In this document: one piece after another, positions 9,365 through 19,313 of the stretch
Layout: each line of letters begins with the position of its first letter
How positions within the stretch are numbered: the first letter of the stretch is position 1
Assembly (NCBI RefSeq): GCF_003611465.1
Contig: NZ_RAXV01000022.1
Location: 1 to 64,000, forward strand
DNA: 64,000 bases
Origin: Acinetobacter tianfuensis
GTDB taxonomy: Bacteria; Pseudomonadota; Gammaproteobacteria; Pseudomonadales; Moraxellaceae
Reading direction: 5' to 3'
The notes under the pieces: model-generated
The model's input: only the letters and a program-made list of their open reading frames with translations
The model's database searches: none
What the model was told of the DNA's origin: nothing
Translations under genes and position numbers: made by a program

Positions 9365-10834
9365 TTATTTAGATGCGGTTTCAACCACGCCCTGATTATT
9401 CACTTCACGCACTTTACCCGTTTCAGTATTCAATACTTCAAACTCAATACGGCGGTTTTGGAATTGCCCTTCAGGGGTCGCATTGTCTGCTTTCGGCTGT
9501 TCCTGCCCAAATCCTTCTGCTTTTAACTGCGCTGGGTCTACACCCTTTTGCACCAAATAATTCATGATGGATTCAGCACGTTTTAAAGACAGCGCTTTAT
9601 TTGCATCAGCATTGCCTGAACTATCCGTATGGCCTTTAATGGTCAGCTGTACATGGCTGGCTCTTTGCAGCAATGCAGCCGCCTGATCCAAAATTGATTT
9701 ATTCGCTTCTGGAATTTCAGAAGAGCCTGATCCAAAGTTAATTATCTGGATGTTTAAAGCTGTTGCTACATCTAATGCGCGGATCTGATCTGGATTAATA
9801 CTCGCCAACGCTTTTTGCGCATCCGTAATACTGTTATCTACAGCTGTGTTGACTTCTGGATTTGCCTGCTGGACCTGCACATGCATATTGCGCGCCAGTC
9901 CCTTAATTTCAGCAGCCAAACGTTTTGCAGCTGCTGGATCTGATGACTGAATCGAGAGCTGATCACCTATCCATTGCAAAGAGATATTTGACCTGCCTTT
10001 CACAAGCCGCAATACAGATGGAATCACATCCTGATCGATAAACTGCGTATGGTATGCACTATCTGTCAGCGCGCCGCAGCCGATTGGATAATTAAAAATC
10101 TGCTTCACTTCTTTTTGTAATATCTCTAAATAAGAGGCATTGTTCAAATTAATTTGACAGCTGCTCAAGTCACCTTTGGCATTTGTGCTTAATTGCAATA
10201 ATGCAGGCTGTGCTGCTGCCGGCTGTACAGCCGCTGCGTTTTCTGCCGCCTTTTCCTCTGAACAAGACTTAAACCAAAATGCAATCAGCGCTGCCAAAAT
10301 AAGCAAAGCAATCAGCGGCAGCCAAGAGCTCGATTTTTTTTCTTCAACTGCTGCGGGTTCTGGCGCTAATTCAGGACTTTGATGAACCGTCTGGCCAGCA
10401 GCAGTGTTAATGCCTAAGGCAGCTAAAATTGCGCTCGCCCACTGAGGTAAAGCCTCAAAAACAGACGCTTGATGGGTTTCTATTAAATGTGACACTGCTT
10501 CTGGAGAGGCTGAACCCGCTTCTATTTGCAAAAATCCTAAAACAGGCCCGATTGCTTTACTGAGTGTCTGCTCAATTTCATGCGCAGGCGCTTCACCGCT
10601 GACCATGCTTAAAAATTCTTGCTTAATTGCAGGATTAGAATTGAACAGCTCACTTAATTTAGGGTTTAACTGATCTTGAAAGGCCTCAATAAAGTGCGGT
10701 TTTGCTTTTAAGATACTGAGTAAAAAGGGATAAAACTGATTCAGAGCATTATTTTTTTCAAATAAATGTTCACTCTCACCATCCAGCACAATCGCGGACA
10801 CCTGCTGCTTTAACAACTCTAATAAATTGTTCAT
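9365..10834 (-). CDS. OmpA-family peptidoglycan-binding protein with internal membrane anchor
   Basis: 489 residues without an N-terminal signal peptide. Residues 1 to about 165 form a helical, probably cytoplasmic region. One membrane helix follows at about 173-190 (SSWLPLIALLILAALIAFWF). A low-complexity Ala/Glu/Gln linker leads to a BON-like segment (about 275-325). The OmpA C-terminal domain (about 370-475) carries IKGHTDSSGNADANKALS and FQNRRIEFEV, which bind diaminopimelate in peptidoglycan. The predicted topology is inner-membrane protein with the OmpA domain in the periplasm, unlike true OmpA. Its upstream 190-nt gap holds no gene. Specific function unknown. Confidence 0.8.
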   Translation of the reverse strand: MNNLLELLKQQVSAIVLDGESEHLFEKNNALNQFYPFLLSILKAKPHFIEAFQDQLNPKLSELFNSNPAIKQEFLSMVSGEAPAHEIEQTLSKAIGPVLGFLQIEAGSASPEAVSHLIETHQASVFEALPQWASAILAALGINTAAGQTVHQSPELAPEPAAVEEKKSSSWLPLIALLILAALIAFWFKSCSEEKAAENAAAVQPAAAQPALLQLSTNAKGDLSSCQINLNNASYLEILQKEVKQIFNYPIGCGALTDSAYHTQFIDQDVIPSVLRLVKGRSNISLQWIGDQLSIQSSDPAAAKRLAAEIKGLARNMHVQVQQANPEVNTAVDNSITDAQKALASINPDQIRALDVATALNIQIINFGSGSSEIPEANKSILDQAAALLQRASHVQLTIKGHTDSSGNADANKALSLKRAESIMNYLVQKGVDPAQLKAEGFGQEQPKADNATPEGQFQNRRIEFEVLNTETGKVREVNNQGVVETASK

Positions 10835-11027
10835 ATGCCATTACCTTTCTTATTTTGATGATTTTTTTCATATACTCACTTATTTTATTTGGTTGTTTTT
10901 TATACTTTGTGAACAATTGTATTGCTTTAATATTGTTTACTTACATTTGCATATAGATGAAAAATTAAAATAAAAAAGCCAGCCGCAGCTGACTTTCATT
11001 TTACAGGTTTACATTACTGCAAAGCAT

Positions 11028-12263
11028 TTAAGCAATGAATGTATTCACAACTTTACCTTTGACAGTCTGTCCAATTAACGGTGTATTTTTACCATTGGAA
11101 ACAATTGTTTCTTTCGTAATGGTCCACTCAAGTTCTGGATCGACCAGCACCCAGCCTGCTTCAGCTTCCCAGCGGGCGCTCATTTGCGCAACTGCTGCTG
11201 GCTGTGTCGTTACGGTTTTCACCCACTCTAAAGGTTCAAGCAAACCGTCTTGAATCAGCTGTACCGCAAAAGGCACATAGGTATCAAACGCGGTAAAGCC
11301 CGGCTGAGTTTCCGCGAACGGCGCCATTTTTGCAGAACTGCTCAGCGGTTCATGGTGTGTACAGATAGCATCAATCACGCCATCTTTTACGCCTTGGCGA
11401 AGCAAGTTTTTATCCTGTTCAGCACGCAGCGGCGGACGGACATGCGCCAGCGAGTTAAAGCCGTCAATCACTTGATCTGTTAAATGCAATTGGTGCATTG
11501 CAACATCGCAAGTTACAGGTAAACCTTTGGCTTTTGCCTGCTTAATCAGCTCAACTGAAGCGCCGCATGACAATAGGCCAAAGTGTGCGCGCACACCTGT
11601 CGCTTCAATCATGAGCAAGTATTTCGAAATCGCAACTGTTTCAGCGAGCGCAGGAATCATTGGCAAACCTTGACGTGATGCAATAAAGCCTTCATGCACA
11701 CAGCCGTCTTTGGCAATTTGCGGCTCTTCAGCATAAAATACGACTGTCATGTCTAAACCAGCTGCATATTCCAAAGTACGAATAACCACATCATCATTGG
11801 CAAAAGGCGCATTGGCATTTGAAACTGCTGTACAGCCGCCCTTTTTCAAACCAGCCATATTAGCAGGCTGATTGCCGTTTAGGCCTTGAGTCTGTGCGCC
11901 AATCACCTGTAAATGAATGCCGCCGTCCAGCATAGCTTTTTCAACTAAACCATGAATTAGAGCGCCATTGTCTTGAACAATTGGTTTTGAATCTGGCGGC
12001 GTAAATACATGCAAAATACCGTTAGCAAGTGCGGCCTTGCCTTCAGATTTCAATGTGCCATGCTGCTGCTGTCCCGGTTCACGCAAACGCGCACACAAGT
12101 CCACCATTGTCGGCATCAGCCATTTGCCTTGACCGTCAATCGTTTCAGCAACTGTATCAGTTGCTGCTGTGAGTTTGCCATTTTCAATATATACAGTCTG
12201 TACGCTGTCCGTATTTTGAATAGGGTCTAAGACACGTACATTTTCAATTTTTACAATAGTCAT
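11028..12263 (-). CDS. Non-catalytic dihydroorotase homologue (PyrC'), partner of PyrB
   Basis: 411 residues of the dihydroorotase fold. The first metal-binding motif, normally HxH before LREPG, reads C57-A-R59 here, so two zinc ligands are absent. In Pseudomonas and relatives an inactive PyrC' of this type is needed structurally by aspartate carbamoyltransferase. The frame extends to a TTG inside pyrB, but the ATG at 12263 sits 8 nt after AAGG and starts MTIVKIENV, and is preferred. It begins 10 nt after the pyrB stop, so the two are co-transcribed. True dihydroorotase activity must come from another gene. Confidence 0.87.
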   Translation of the reverse strand: MTIVKIENVRVLDPIQNTDSVQTVYIENGKLTAATDTVAETIDGQGKWLMPTMVDLCARLREPGQQQHGTLKSEGKAALANGILHVFTPPDSKPIVQDNGALIHGLVEKAMLDGGIHLQVIGAQTQGLNGNQPANMAGLKKGGCTAVSNANAPFANDDVVIRTLEYAAGLDMTVVFYAEEPQIAKDGCVHEGFIASRQGLPMIPALAETVAISKYLLMIEATGVRAHFGLLSCGASVELIKQAKAKGLPVTCDVAMHQLHLTDQVIDGFNSLAHVRPPLRAEQDKNLLRQGVKDGVIDAICTHHEPLSSSAKMAPFAETQPGFTAFDTYVPFAVQLIQDGLLEPLEWVKTVTTQPAAVAQMSARWEAEAGWVLVDPELEWTITKETIVSNGKNTPLIGQTVKGKVVNTFIA

Positions 12264-12273
12264 GGCTTCTACC

Positions 12274-13290
12274 TTATCCTGCAACCGCTTCTAACAGACC
12301 TTTTTCTTCTAATTGACCTTGCATTGCTAAAGCCAACACGGCCATGCGCACAGCAATACCGTTCGTTACCTGATTTAAAATCACAGACTGCGGGCCATCG
12401 GCAATGCTTGAATCAATTTCTACACCGCGGTTCATTGGGCCCGGGTGCATCACGATGCAATCCGGTTTTGCCAAAGCCAAACGCTCTTTGTTTAAACCGT
12501 ACATTTTGTAAAATTCAGCCTGAGAAGAAAGCGCTGGCGAGTCGATACGTTCATTTTGAATACGCAAAGTAATAATCACGTCGCAGTCTTGAATACCTTC
12601 GTCCATTTTATTGAACAAACGAACGCCCTCACCATATTCATTAAAACCATACGGCAGCAGCGTATTTGGCGCAATAACACGAATATCTTTACAGCCCAAA
12701 GTTTGCAGCGCTGCGACATCTGAACGCGCCACACGCGAGTGTTTAATATCGCCAATAATCGCAATACTGATGTCTTCAAAATTCTTCTTGGTTTCACGGC
12801 GGATGGTCAGCATATCCAGCATCGCCTGCGTTGGATGCGCATGACGGCCGTCGCCCGCATTAATAATGGCAATATGCGGGCAAACATCTTTGGCAATAAA
12901 ATGCGGCGCGCCAGAAGAAGAATGACGAACCACAAAAATATCGGTTGCCATCGCTTCTAAATTCCAAAGCGTGTCACGCAATGTTTCGCCTTTAGATGTG
13001 CTTGAACGCGCAATATCAATATTCAGCACGTTAGCAGAAAGACGCTTTGCTGCTGCTTCAAAAGTGGTACGGGTACGGGTTGAATTTTCGAAAAACAGAT
13101 TCATTACCGTACGGCCTTCAAGCAGATTATTGGTAATGAGCTGATTTTGGTCATTAAAAAAGGACTGTGCAGTGTCCAATATTTTTGTGAGGGTTTCTTT
13201 AGAAAGGCCTTCGATGGTGAGGAAATGTTTTAAGTTACCATCTTGATTGAGTTGAATCTGGCTCGGTGTATGCAATGCCGCCAAGTGCAT
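12274..13290 (-). CDS. pyrB: Aspartate carbamoyltransferase catalytic chain
   Basis: Catalyses carbamoyl phosphate plus aspartate to carbamoyl aspartate, the first committed step of pyrimidine synthesis. The carbamoyl-phosphate site STRTRT is at residues 70-75, followed by [12 protein letters not shown] and then [15 protein letters not shown]. The C-terminal part has [11 protein letters not shown]. The length of 338 fits class A enzymes, which carry a non-catalytic PyrC partner instead of PyrI. The ATG has GGAATCTC before it, and a clear sigma-70 promoter lies 29-57 nt upstream. Confidence 0.95.
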   Translation of the reverse strand: MHLAALHTPSQIQLNQDGNLKHFLTIEGLSKETLTKILDTAQSFFNDQNQLITNNLLEGRTVMNLFFENSTRTRTTFEAAAKRLSANVLNIDIARSSTSKGETLRDTLWNLEAMATDIFVVRHSSSGAPHFIAKDVCPHIAIINAGDGRHAHPTQAMLDMLTIRRETKKNFEDISIAIIGDIKHSRVARSDVAALQTLGCKDIRVIAPNTLLPYGFNEYGEGVRLFNKMDEGIQDCDVIITLRIQNERIDSPALSSQAEFYKMYGLNKERLALAKPDCIVMHPGPMNRGVEIDSSIADGPQSVILNQVTNGIAVRMAVLALAMQGQLEEKGLLEAVAG

Positions 13291-13318
13291 GAGAGATTCC
13301 TTATCGTTAAGTTAACGC

Positions 13319-13347
13319 ATTATACAGAGAATCCGTGTATTTGGCAG
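13319..13347 (-). promoter_or_regulatory. Sigma-70 promoter of pyrB
   Basis: On the minus strand a perfect TATAAT (13319-13324) stands 17 bp from CTGCCA (13342-13347, 4 of 6 to consensus). The start codon is 29 nt downstream of the -10 box. I see no leader peptide or attenuator in that short leader. Confidence 0.6.
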
Positions 13348-13672
13348 TTGAAGTTTTCGACATTCAAACAAAATTAAAAGAGGTATAAATCTAATGATCT
13401 AAATTCCCTCCTTCTAATTTCAAAGAGATAAATTAAACAAATCTTTTAAAATCGTGCTCTTGCTCAACCCAGTTTCAGCTTAATGACTTTATTTACACCG
13501 CCGCTGGCCGCTGCGCCGATTGCTGTCTATTTAAGCAAAAAATTCAGGCAGCGCCATCAAACGATCAAGAACCATAATCCGCATCAAATTTTAATGATGT
13601 GATTAAGCTGTCAATTCACTTACTATGGTAAAAAATAAAGCTTATGATCTGCATAATTGGCCGCCATATTTA
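13348..13672. other. Gene-poor gap upstream of pyrB
   Basis: About 325 bp without a convincing gene. A 39-codon rightward frame (13483-13602, beginning MTLFTPPLAA) exists but lacks a good ribosome site and has no recognisable relatives. Confidence 0.5.
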
Positions 13673-14026
13673 CTAACGTAAGGCGCCTATATAATGATGC
13701 TGCACTTGCGCTTTATACACCTCTTCTGGTGTCGCCTCATAACCAAGACGATCATCCTGCTCATCTGCAGCAGATACAGTTTCATGCGTATCAATTTGGC
13801 TTTCATGCAGATCTAAATTCATTAAACGTTGCAACCGCACGCTTAAACGGTCTAATTCATCATCTTTAGCCTCTTGCGCCAAAGTTAAAACATGCTGCGC
13901 ATACTGTTTATTTTCAACTAGATACATCACATCAATAACACGGCTGTTTACCCTGCGCATACGTGCATACAATAAGGCTGCTGCTGAAAATACCTCTGTA
14001 CTGGTCACTTGAGCGGCTAACTGCAT
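13673..14026 (-). CDS. Conserved hypothetical protein, 117 aa
   Basis: Soluble, largely helical protein. It starts MQLAAQVTSTEVFSAAALLY, has the basic stretch ARMRRVNSRVIDVMYL, and ends with an acidic region and YKAQVQHHYIGALR. The frame reads further upstream, but the ATG at 14026 follows AGGGGAAAAAG with good spacing and is preferred. It is divergent from rlmKL across a 247-nt gap. I do not recognise the family; no motif suggests a function. Confidence 0.65.
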   Translation of the reverse strand: MQLAAQVTSTEVFSAAALLYARMRRVNSRVIDVMYLVENKQYAQHVLTLAQEAKDDELDRLSVRLQRLMNLDLHESQIDTHETVSAADEQDDRLGYEATPEEVYKAQVQHHYIGALR

Positions 14027-14273
14027 CTTTTTCCCCTGAATAAAAAATCGTAAAGCATCAAAACACTGAACATACTTTTTGTTCAGCAACGGACATGACT
14101 TAAGCAAAACATGTACCAATTACGTAATAGATCTAATAATTACATCACATGACTTTTATACATAAAGGCTGTTAATTGATGAATTTTTCTTAATGAACCT
14201 ATGCAGATGATCCGCCCAAATAGGTGAAAATACGTTAAAATGTCGGATTGCTTTTTTGCTTTTGGAAATTTAC

Positions 14274-16478
14274 ATGAATTCGAAACCGCGTCTTTCTACA
14301 TACTGGGTCACCTGTGCAGATGGACTAGAAACCTTGCTCCGCGAGGAAATTGAAGGTTTAGGTGTTCAAAATATTGAACAAGCACCGGGTCGTTTGGTTT
14401 TCAAAGGCAGCTTAGAAGATGCATACCGCATTTGCATGTGGTCTCGTCTTGCATCACGTGTACTTCTGCCTATTCATACGCATGAAATTGAATTTTCACA
14501 TGATGCCCGTGATGTTGCGGAAGAGCTTTATGAAGGTGCAATCAGCTTTGACTGGTCGCTTATTTTTGCACCGCAAAGCACCTTTGCCATTCGCCTGCAT
14601 GTCGAACGTGACATTAAAGTGAACACTCAGTTTGCCACTTTACGCGCAAAAGACGGTGTTGTTGACTCATTTATGGAAGCTGTAGGCAAACGCCCAAGCA
14701 TCGATACTAAACAGCCAGAAATTACCATGTATATTTTGGCAGGTAAAAAAGAGCATACTTACTGTCTAGATTTGTCTGGCGATTCATTGCACAAACGCGG
14801 TTACCGCCGTTTCATGACAGATGCGCCAATTAAAGAAAACTTGGCGGCCGCAATTCTGCAAAAAGCAAAATTAAAAGAACGCAATCCTGATATTTTCCTA
14901 GACCCAATGTGCGGTTCAGGTACATTTATTATTGAATCTTTACTTATTTTGACTGACCGTGCGCCTGGTTTAGTGCGCCGTTTCGGTTTTAATGGCTGGA
15001 ATGGACATGACCATGAGCTTTGGATGAGCATTAAAGCTGAAGCTGCTGAACGCCATGCTGCTGCAATGGAAAAACCGCTGCCTCAATTCTATGCATTTGA
15101 TGCCGACTGGGAAGCCGTTAAAGCAACGAAACAAAATATTATTGCCGCAGGTTTTGAGTCTTTACTTGACCAAATTAAAATTGAAGAGCGTACACTGGCT
15201 GACTGGCCTGATTTCCAAGCAGAAGGAAAAACCAGCTTAATCGTAACCAACCCGCCATATGGTGAGCGTCTAGGCGACAAAGCATCTAACCGTGCGCTTT
15301 ATCTAGGCCTATCTGCACTGCTGCAAAAAAACTTCCCAAATCAATATGCGGCAGTCATTGCTTCACAAGTTGAACAAGCCGATGTTTTAGCATTTAACGA
15401 TCCTCAAATTTTGCGATTGATGAATGGCAAGCTGCCTATTTACATCCGTTTTGGCACAGTAAAACCTGCAGCCGTTGAACGTCCATTTTTAGCCGACTGG
15501 CAGCCTCAGCAATTTGAAGAAATTGAAGGCGCAATGGAGTTTGCTAACCGTTTGACTAAAAATATGCAGAACCTGAAAAAATGGGCGATAAAAGAAGGAG
15601 TTCATTGCCTGCGTTTATATGATGCAGATTTGCCTGACTTTAACGTCGCAATTGATTTATATGGCAGCCGTCTGCATGTACAAGAGTACGCTCCGCCTAA
15701 ACAAATTGATCCTGAAAAAGCGAAAAAACGTTTCAATTTGGCATTACAAGCCATCCGCTCTGTAACTGGGTTAGGCCGTGACGCAATCTTTATTAAGACC
15801 CGTGCGCGCCAAGAAGGTAAAGCTCAGTACACTAAACAAAGTACCGCATCTAAACGATTTATAGTTCAGGAAGGCCAAGCTAAAATTTTAGTAAACTTAA
15901 CGGACTATCTAGACACTGGCTTATTCCTAGACCACCGTCAAATGCGTTTACGTATTGCAAAAGAAGCCCGCGGCAAGCATTTCCTTAATCTATACAGCTA
16001 TACATCGACTGCCAGCTTACACGCTGCTTTAGGCGGCGCTGCCAGCACAACAAGTGTCGACCTTTCAAATACCTACTTGAACTGGTCGAAAGAAAACTTT
16101 GTACTGAATGGCTTGACTGTTGATCATGTCGATGAACAGCACCAATTCTTCTCGAGCGACTGTTTTGAGTGGTTAAAAGAAGGTCATGAACAATATGACT
16201 TGATCTTTATTGATCCGCCGACATTCTCAAACTCGAAGAAATTCTATGGCACATTTGACGTTCAGCGCGACCACATGTCCTTGCTTAAACGTGCCATGAA
16301 CCGCTTAACCACTGATGGTACTTTGTATTTCTCTAACAACTACCGCGGTTTTGAAATGGATGATGTCATCTTAGGCATGTATGAAGTTGAAGAAATCAGC
16401 AGCGAAACAATTGGTCCTGACTTCAAGCGCAACCAAAAAATTCACCGCGCTTGGAAAATCACTCACACTCAAGTATAA
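14274..16478 (+). CDS. rlmKL: Bifunctional 23S rRNA methyltransferase RlmKL
   Basis: 734 residues joining two methyltransferases. The N-terminal THUMP plus RlmL half makes m2G2445 (motif NPPYGERLG near residue 325). The C-terminal RlmK half makes m7G2069 (motif IDPPTFSNSKK near residue 646). The family fusion is intact and full length. The frame continues six codons upstream to a TTG, but the ATG at 14274 (MNSKPRLSTYWVTC) is the natural start. A strong terminator follows. Monocistronic. Confidence 0.95.
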   Translation: MNSKPRLSTYWVTCADGLETLLREEIEGLGVQNIEQAPGRLVFKGSLEDAYRICMWSRLASRVLLPIHTHEIEFSHDARDVAEELYEGAISFDWSLIFAPQSTFAIRLHVERDIKVNTQFATLRAKDGVVDSFMEAVGKRPSIDTKQPEITMYILAGKKEHTYCLDLSGDSLHKRGYRRFMTDAPIKENLAAAILQKAKLKERNPDIFLDPMCGSGTFIIESLLILTDRAPGLVRRFGFNGWNGHDHELWMSIKAEAAERHAAAMEKPLPQFYAFDADWEAVKATKQNIIAAGFESLLDQIKIEERTLADWPDFQAEGKTSLIVTNPPYGERLGDKASNRALYLGLSALLQKNFPNQYAAVIASQVEQADVLAFNDPQILRLMNGKLPIYIRFGTVKPAAVERPFLADWQPQQFEEIEGAMEFANRLTKNMQNLKKWAIKEGVHCLRLYDADLPDFNVAIDLYGSRLHVQEYAPPKQIDPEKAKKRFNLALQAIRSVTGLGRDAIFIKTRARQEGKAQYTKQSTASKRFIVQEGQAKILVNLTDYLDTGLFLDHRQMRLRIAKEARGKHFLNLYSYTSTASLHAALGGAASTTSVDLSNTYLNWSKENFVLNGLTVDHVDEQHQFFSSDCFEWLKEGHEQYDLIFIDPPTFSNSKKFYGTFDVQRDHMSLLKRAMNRLTTDGTLYFSNNYRGFEMDDVILGMYEVEEISSETIGPDFKRNQKIHRAWKITHTQV

Positions 16479-16493
16479 GCAGCTGTAAATTAT

Positions 16494-16523
16494 AAAAAAG
16501 AGGCCATTAGGGCCTCTTTTTTT
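16494..16523 (+). terminator. Terminator after rlmKL
   Basis: The arms AAAAAAGAGGCC and GGCCTCTTTTTT enclose a loop of about 5 nt. The symmetric A and T runs would serve both strands. Confidence 0.88.
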
Positions 16524-16586
16524 AAACTGATTTTTTATTTTTCAAACTCAATATGCCTGCTCTCAATGTCCAGCCAGTCTCAGCTG

Positions 16587-17756
16587 TTAAATTCTGCCCA
16601 CATCAAAGTAGCTTATTTTTGAACGGTCAAAAAGCTGATAAGGGTTGCCCTCAAAACTATGAAATGAATGTACAGCCCGCATTACAATGGCAGAAGCTGT
16701 TGGCATAATTTGAATGCGGGGATCATTTTTTGCCAAGGTCAGACAGAATGCCTCTTTCTTTCTTAGCTTCGTTTGCTGCTGTGCATGATGAATCATATTG
16801 GCAAAAACTTGCTTGTGTTCTGGGCGGCATAAATAACTATGCAGCAGCATATAATCAAAAGGCTGATGCGTTGCAGGAAGCGCCAATCTCCCGCGCACAC
16901 CTGCATAAAGGTTATACAGCGGCTTAGCCAACCTAAGCGGCAATGAATAATGTACAACCCGTGTCTGCTTAAATGATTTTTGATTCCACAGCCCATACAA
17001 TCCGCAAAGCTGGTTTTTCACATCATACATCAGATAAAAATCTTTCAGGTTCATACCGCGCCAAAATGGATTATGCCCTAATGCCAAGCCGTTAAAATCA
17101 TAGTCGGGCAAAAAATTATAATGCACTTTCATTTGCTGAACAAAGGCATTCGCCTCACAAATTTTATCAAGCGTCAGCGCTTCAAAGCGGTAGTCATTTG
17201 CACATTTCGGTTTAGCTGTACGGGATATAATAAATGTACGGATATCATCAAAGTGATAAGGTTCAGGAAAACCTTTACGGCGCTCATGTAAAATAGAACG
17301 GGCAACTTTATTGTCATTTAAAATAATACTCTGCAGCATACCTGCTTTAGGCAGCTCATCATATAAATAGTCCATCAGCAAACGAAGGATCTTTTTTCCC
17401 CGGTATGCAGTATTTAAACGTAAATCTCCAACATAGCGCATAACATCCTGCTGGCCGTTGATATAGCAATATTTCCAGCCTAGATTCATCATGCCGACCA
17501 CTAGATCAGGCTGATCATCGGGTACCACCACACGAATATCCGGACGGTTATATTGCGTCTGGGCCGCAGCTAAGTAACTGGGCTTACGCTCATAAGACAA
17601 AAGAATGCCATTGCTTGGCATGCATTCAGAAATCAGCTGCCCCAGCAATTGATCATCCGCAGCAACAGCTGCCCTGACATGAAAGTTCGGTACATGTTTA
17701 GAACGATAAATTTTTTTATGATTCAGCTCTAACTCAGTCAAGGCATCTGCATTCAT
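16587..17756 (-). CDS. GNAT-like acyltransferase in GH3 operon
   Basis: 389 residues. The N-terminal half has the GNAT pattern: FHVRAAVAADDQLLGQLI, a beta strand with VVGMMNLGWKYCYI, and then VGDLRLNTAYRGKKILRLLMDYL, which fits the acetyl-CoA pyrophosphate loop RGKKIL. The C-terminal half may be a second degenerate GNAT domain (LKDFYLMYDVKNQLCGLYGLW). It is the last gene of a tight leftward operon, 10 nt after the GH3 gene. Substrate unknown; the context suggests acyl transfer linked to GH3 adenylation. Confidence 0.65.
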   Translation of the reverse strand: MNADALTELELNHKKIYRSKHVPNFHVRAAVAADDQLLGQLISECMPSNGILLSYERKPSYLAAAQTQYNRPDIRVVVPDDQPDLVVGMMNLGWKYCYINGQQDVMRYVGDLRLNTAYRGKKILRLLMDYLYDELPKAGMLQSIILNDNKVARSILHERRKGFPEPYHFDDIRTFIISRTAKPKCANDYRFEALTLDKICEANAFVQQMKVHYNFLPDYDFNGLALGHNPFWRGMNLKDFYLMYDVKNQLCGLYGLWNQKSFKQTRVVHYSLPLRLAKPLYNLYAGVRGRLALPATHQPFDYMLLHSYLCRPEHKQVFANMIHHAQQQTKLRKKEAFCLTLAKNDPRIQIMPTASAIVMRAVHSFHSFEGNPYQLFDRSKISYFDVGRI

Positions 17757-17766
17757 AACAGTCCAC

Positions 17767-19311
17767 TCAATCTATTTTTGTTTTCATTTTTTTCAACGGT
17801 TCAGGCTTGATATTACCTTCAATCATGCCATTATGCATCGCCAAAGTTTTATAATAATGCCAAGCATCCGCTACATGCTTAATTTCAGGCTCATCCAGCT
17901 GCCCTAAATTGCGCGCTAATTCATAATGAAAATTTTGCTTCAGCTGCTGATCAAGCTGAGCAGACGTAGGCTGATTGTCAGCATTGCCTTCACTGAGCAA
18001 AATATAATGCGGTTTTTTCACACTGCAATTTTCAATGCCTAATAAGCTGATTGGAATATAATCATCTCGCTTAAATTGGCTCAGCACTTGTACTGCAGCA
18101 TCTTGATCCAGCTTTTCACCCACCATATCTACAGTCATTTTACGGCCTAAAAACCTGAAACAAGGCACTTTCTGATAAAAACCCGTTACTTCCAATTCAT
18201 CATCAATAACATAACGAATCAGGCCAGATCCAGTTGTAATGACAGGACTGACAATATCCCCTTCATTCAACTCCCAGCTAGGAATCGGCTGTTCTGCATC
18301 TTGCAGTAAAAACTCATAAAAATGCGATTGATAGCTAAGCGGATATTTTCCTGCCAAAGGAATTGTCACCACGCCTTCCGTTGCCCACAGCCCTTTGCCT
18401 TCAAAGTTTACGCCAGATACCCGTTTTTGCAGCTGCTGCGCCCACTGCGCTGCGCTTGCTGTATCCCAGCTTGAAATCAAAGTCAGTTTTGGCCACAAAA
18501 TTGTCCAAGACTCAGGAGACTGGAAATTTAACTTGCGCAGTTTATAACTTTGCTCGCAAGATTTTGGCACTGCTAAAAATGCCAGTCCAGTACGCTGCCA
18601 CTTTCCGCTGCGCAAGGTCGCTGAAATTTCATCTAAATTTTGTTCAATAATATCAAATAACTGCAATGCAAAAGTTGGACTCCAGACTGAAATCATGCCA
18701 AGTTTTTTATCCGCTGCCAAATACACGGCTGTCGCGAACATGGCATCCTCAGCAGATTCAGCCAGTGCAATTTCAGCAGGTACAGCTTGGGTAATTTTAC
18801 TCAGCACACGTTTGGATATATTCAATAATGCACTGTCATCATTCAAATTGTCATTTTCCATCAGTTTGCGCTGGCTTTCTGGCAGCCATGACACCGACCA
18901 ATAATGAGTCGCACTTTTCAGCTGCGGATACTGGCTATACAGACTGCAAAGCCAAAGACCTATGGCCTCATCCAGCTCATTTAAAAAGGTTTGAGTATAT
19001 GGAATAAACTTCAGCGCTTCACTTGATCCGCTGGTTGGCTGAAAACGAATGACTTTTTCAGCGCTAAGGTAATTTTTCCCGCTGCGTCTGGATTGCTCAA
19101 TATCTTGCTTCCAGTCCGCATAGCGGGTGAGCGGAAATTTATTCGCAAATTGCTCATAGCTCAAGCGCTGCCCTGTATGCTGCTGAATCAGCTGCTTGAG
19201 TTTTCGGCGCTGTATCAGCTCAAGCCGAACAGCTTGCCGCTGATAACGCTGATACGCTTTACGGCAGGCAAATTCAAGCACTTGATGAGAGGCAGTTAAC
19301 AGCACACCCAT
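17767..19311 (-). CDS. GH3-family acyl-acid amido synthetase-like protein
   Basis: 514 residues of the GH3 adenylating superfamily, named after plant auxin-amino-acid synthetases. The ATP-binding motif is FQPTSGSSEALKFIPYT (about residues 91-107). A mid-protein YxVIDDE-like segment (LIRYVIDDELEV) and FRFLGRKMTVDMVGEKL come later, matching motifs III and the hinge of the superfamily. GH3 enzymes activate a carboxylate as acyl-AMP and join it to an amine. It overlaps or abuts both neighbours (gaps 2 and 10 nt), so the three act together. The substrate is unknown, and plant function should not be carried over. Confidence 0.82.
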   Translation of the reverse strand: MGVLLTASHQVLEFACRKAYQRYQRQAVRLELIQRRKLKQLIQQHTGQRLSYEQFANKFPLTRYADWKQDIEQSRRSGKNYLSAEKVIRFQPTSGSSEALKFIPYTQTFLNELDEAIGLWLCSLYSQYPQLKSATHYWSVSWLPESQRKLMENDNLNDDSALLNISKRVLSKITQAVPAEIALAESAEDAMFATAVYLAADKKLGMISVWSPTFALQLFDIIEQNLDEISATLRSGKWQRTGLAFLAVPKSCEQSYKLRKLNFQSPESWTILWPKLTLISSWDTASAAQWAQQLQKRVSGVNFEGKGLWATEGVVTIPLAGKYPLSYQSHFYEFLLQDAEQPIPSWELNEGDIVSPVITTGSGLIRYVIDDELEVTGFYQKVPCFRFLGRKMTVDMVGEKLDQDAAVQVLSQFKRDDYIPISLLGIENCSVKKPHYILLSEGNADNQPTSAQLDQQLKQNFHYELARNLGQLDEPEIKHVADAWHYYKTLAMHNGMIEGNIKPEPLKKMKTKID

Positions 19312-19313
19312 CG

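Noticed and set aside
13483..13602. 39-codon frame MTLFTPPLAA... in the gap upstream of pyrB
   Set aside because: No Shine-Dalgarno and no recognisable relatives; could be chance.
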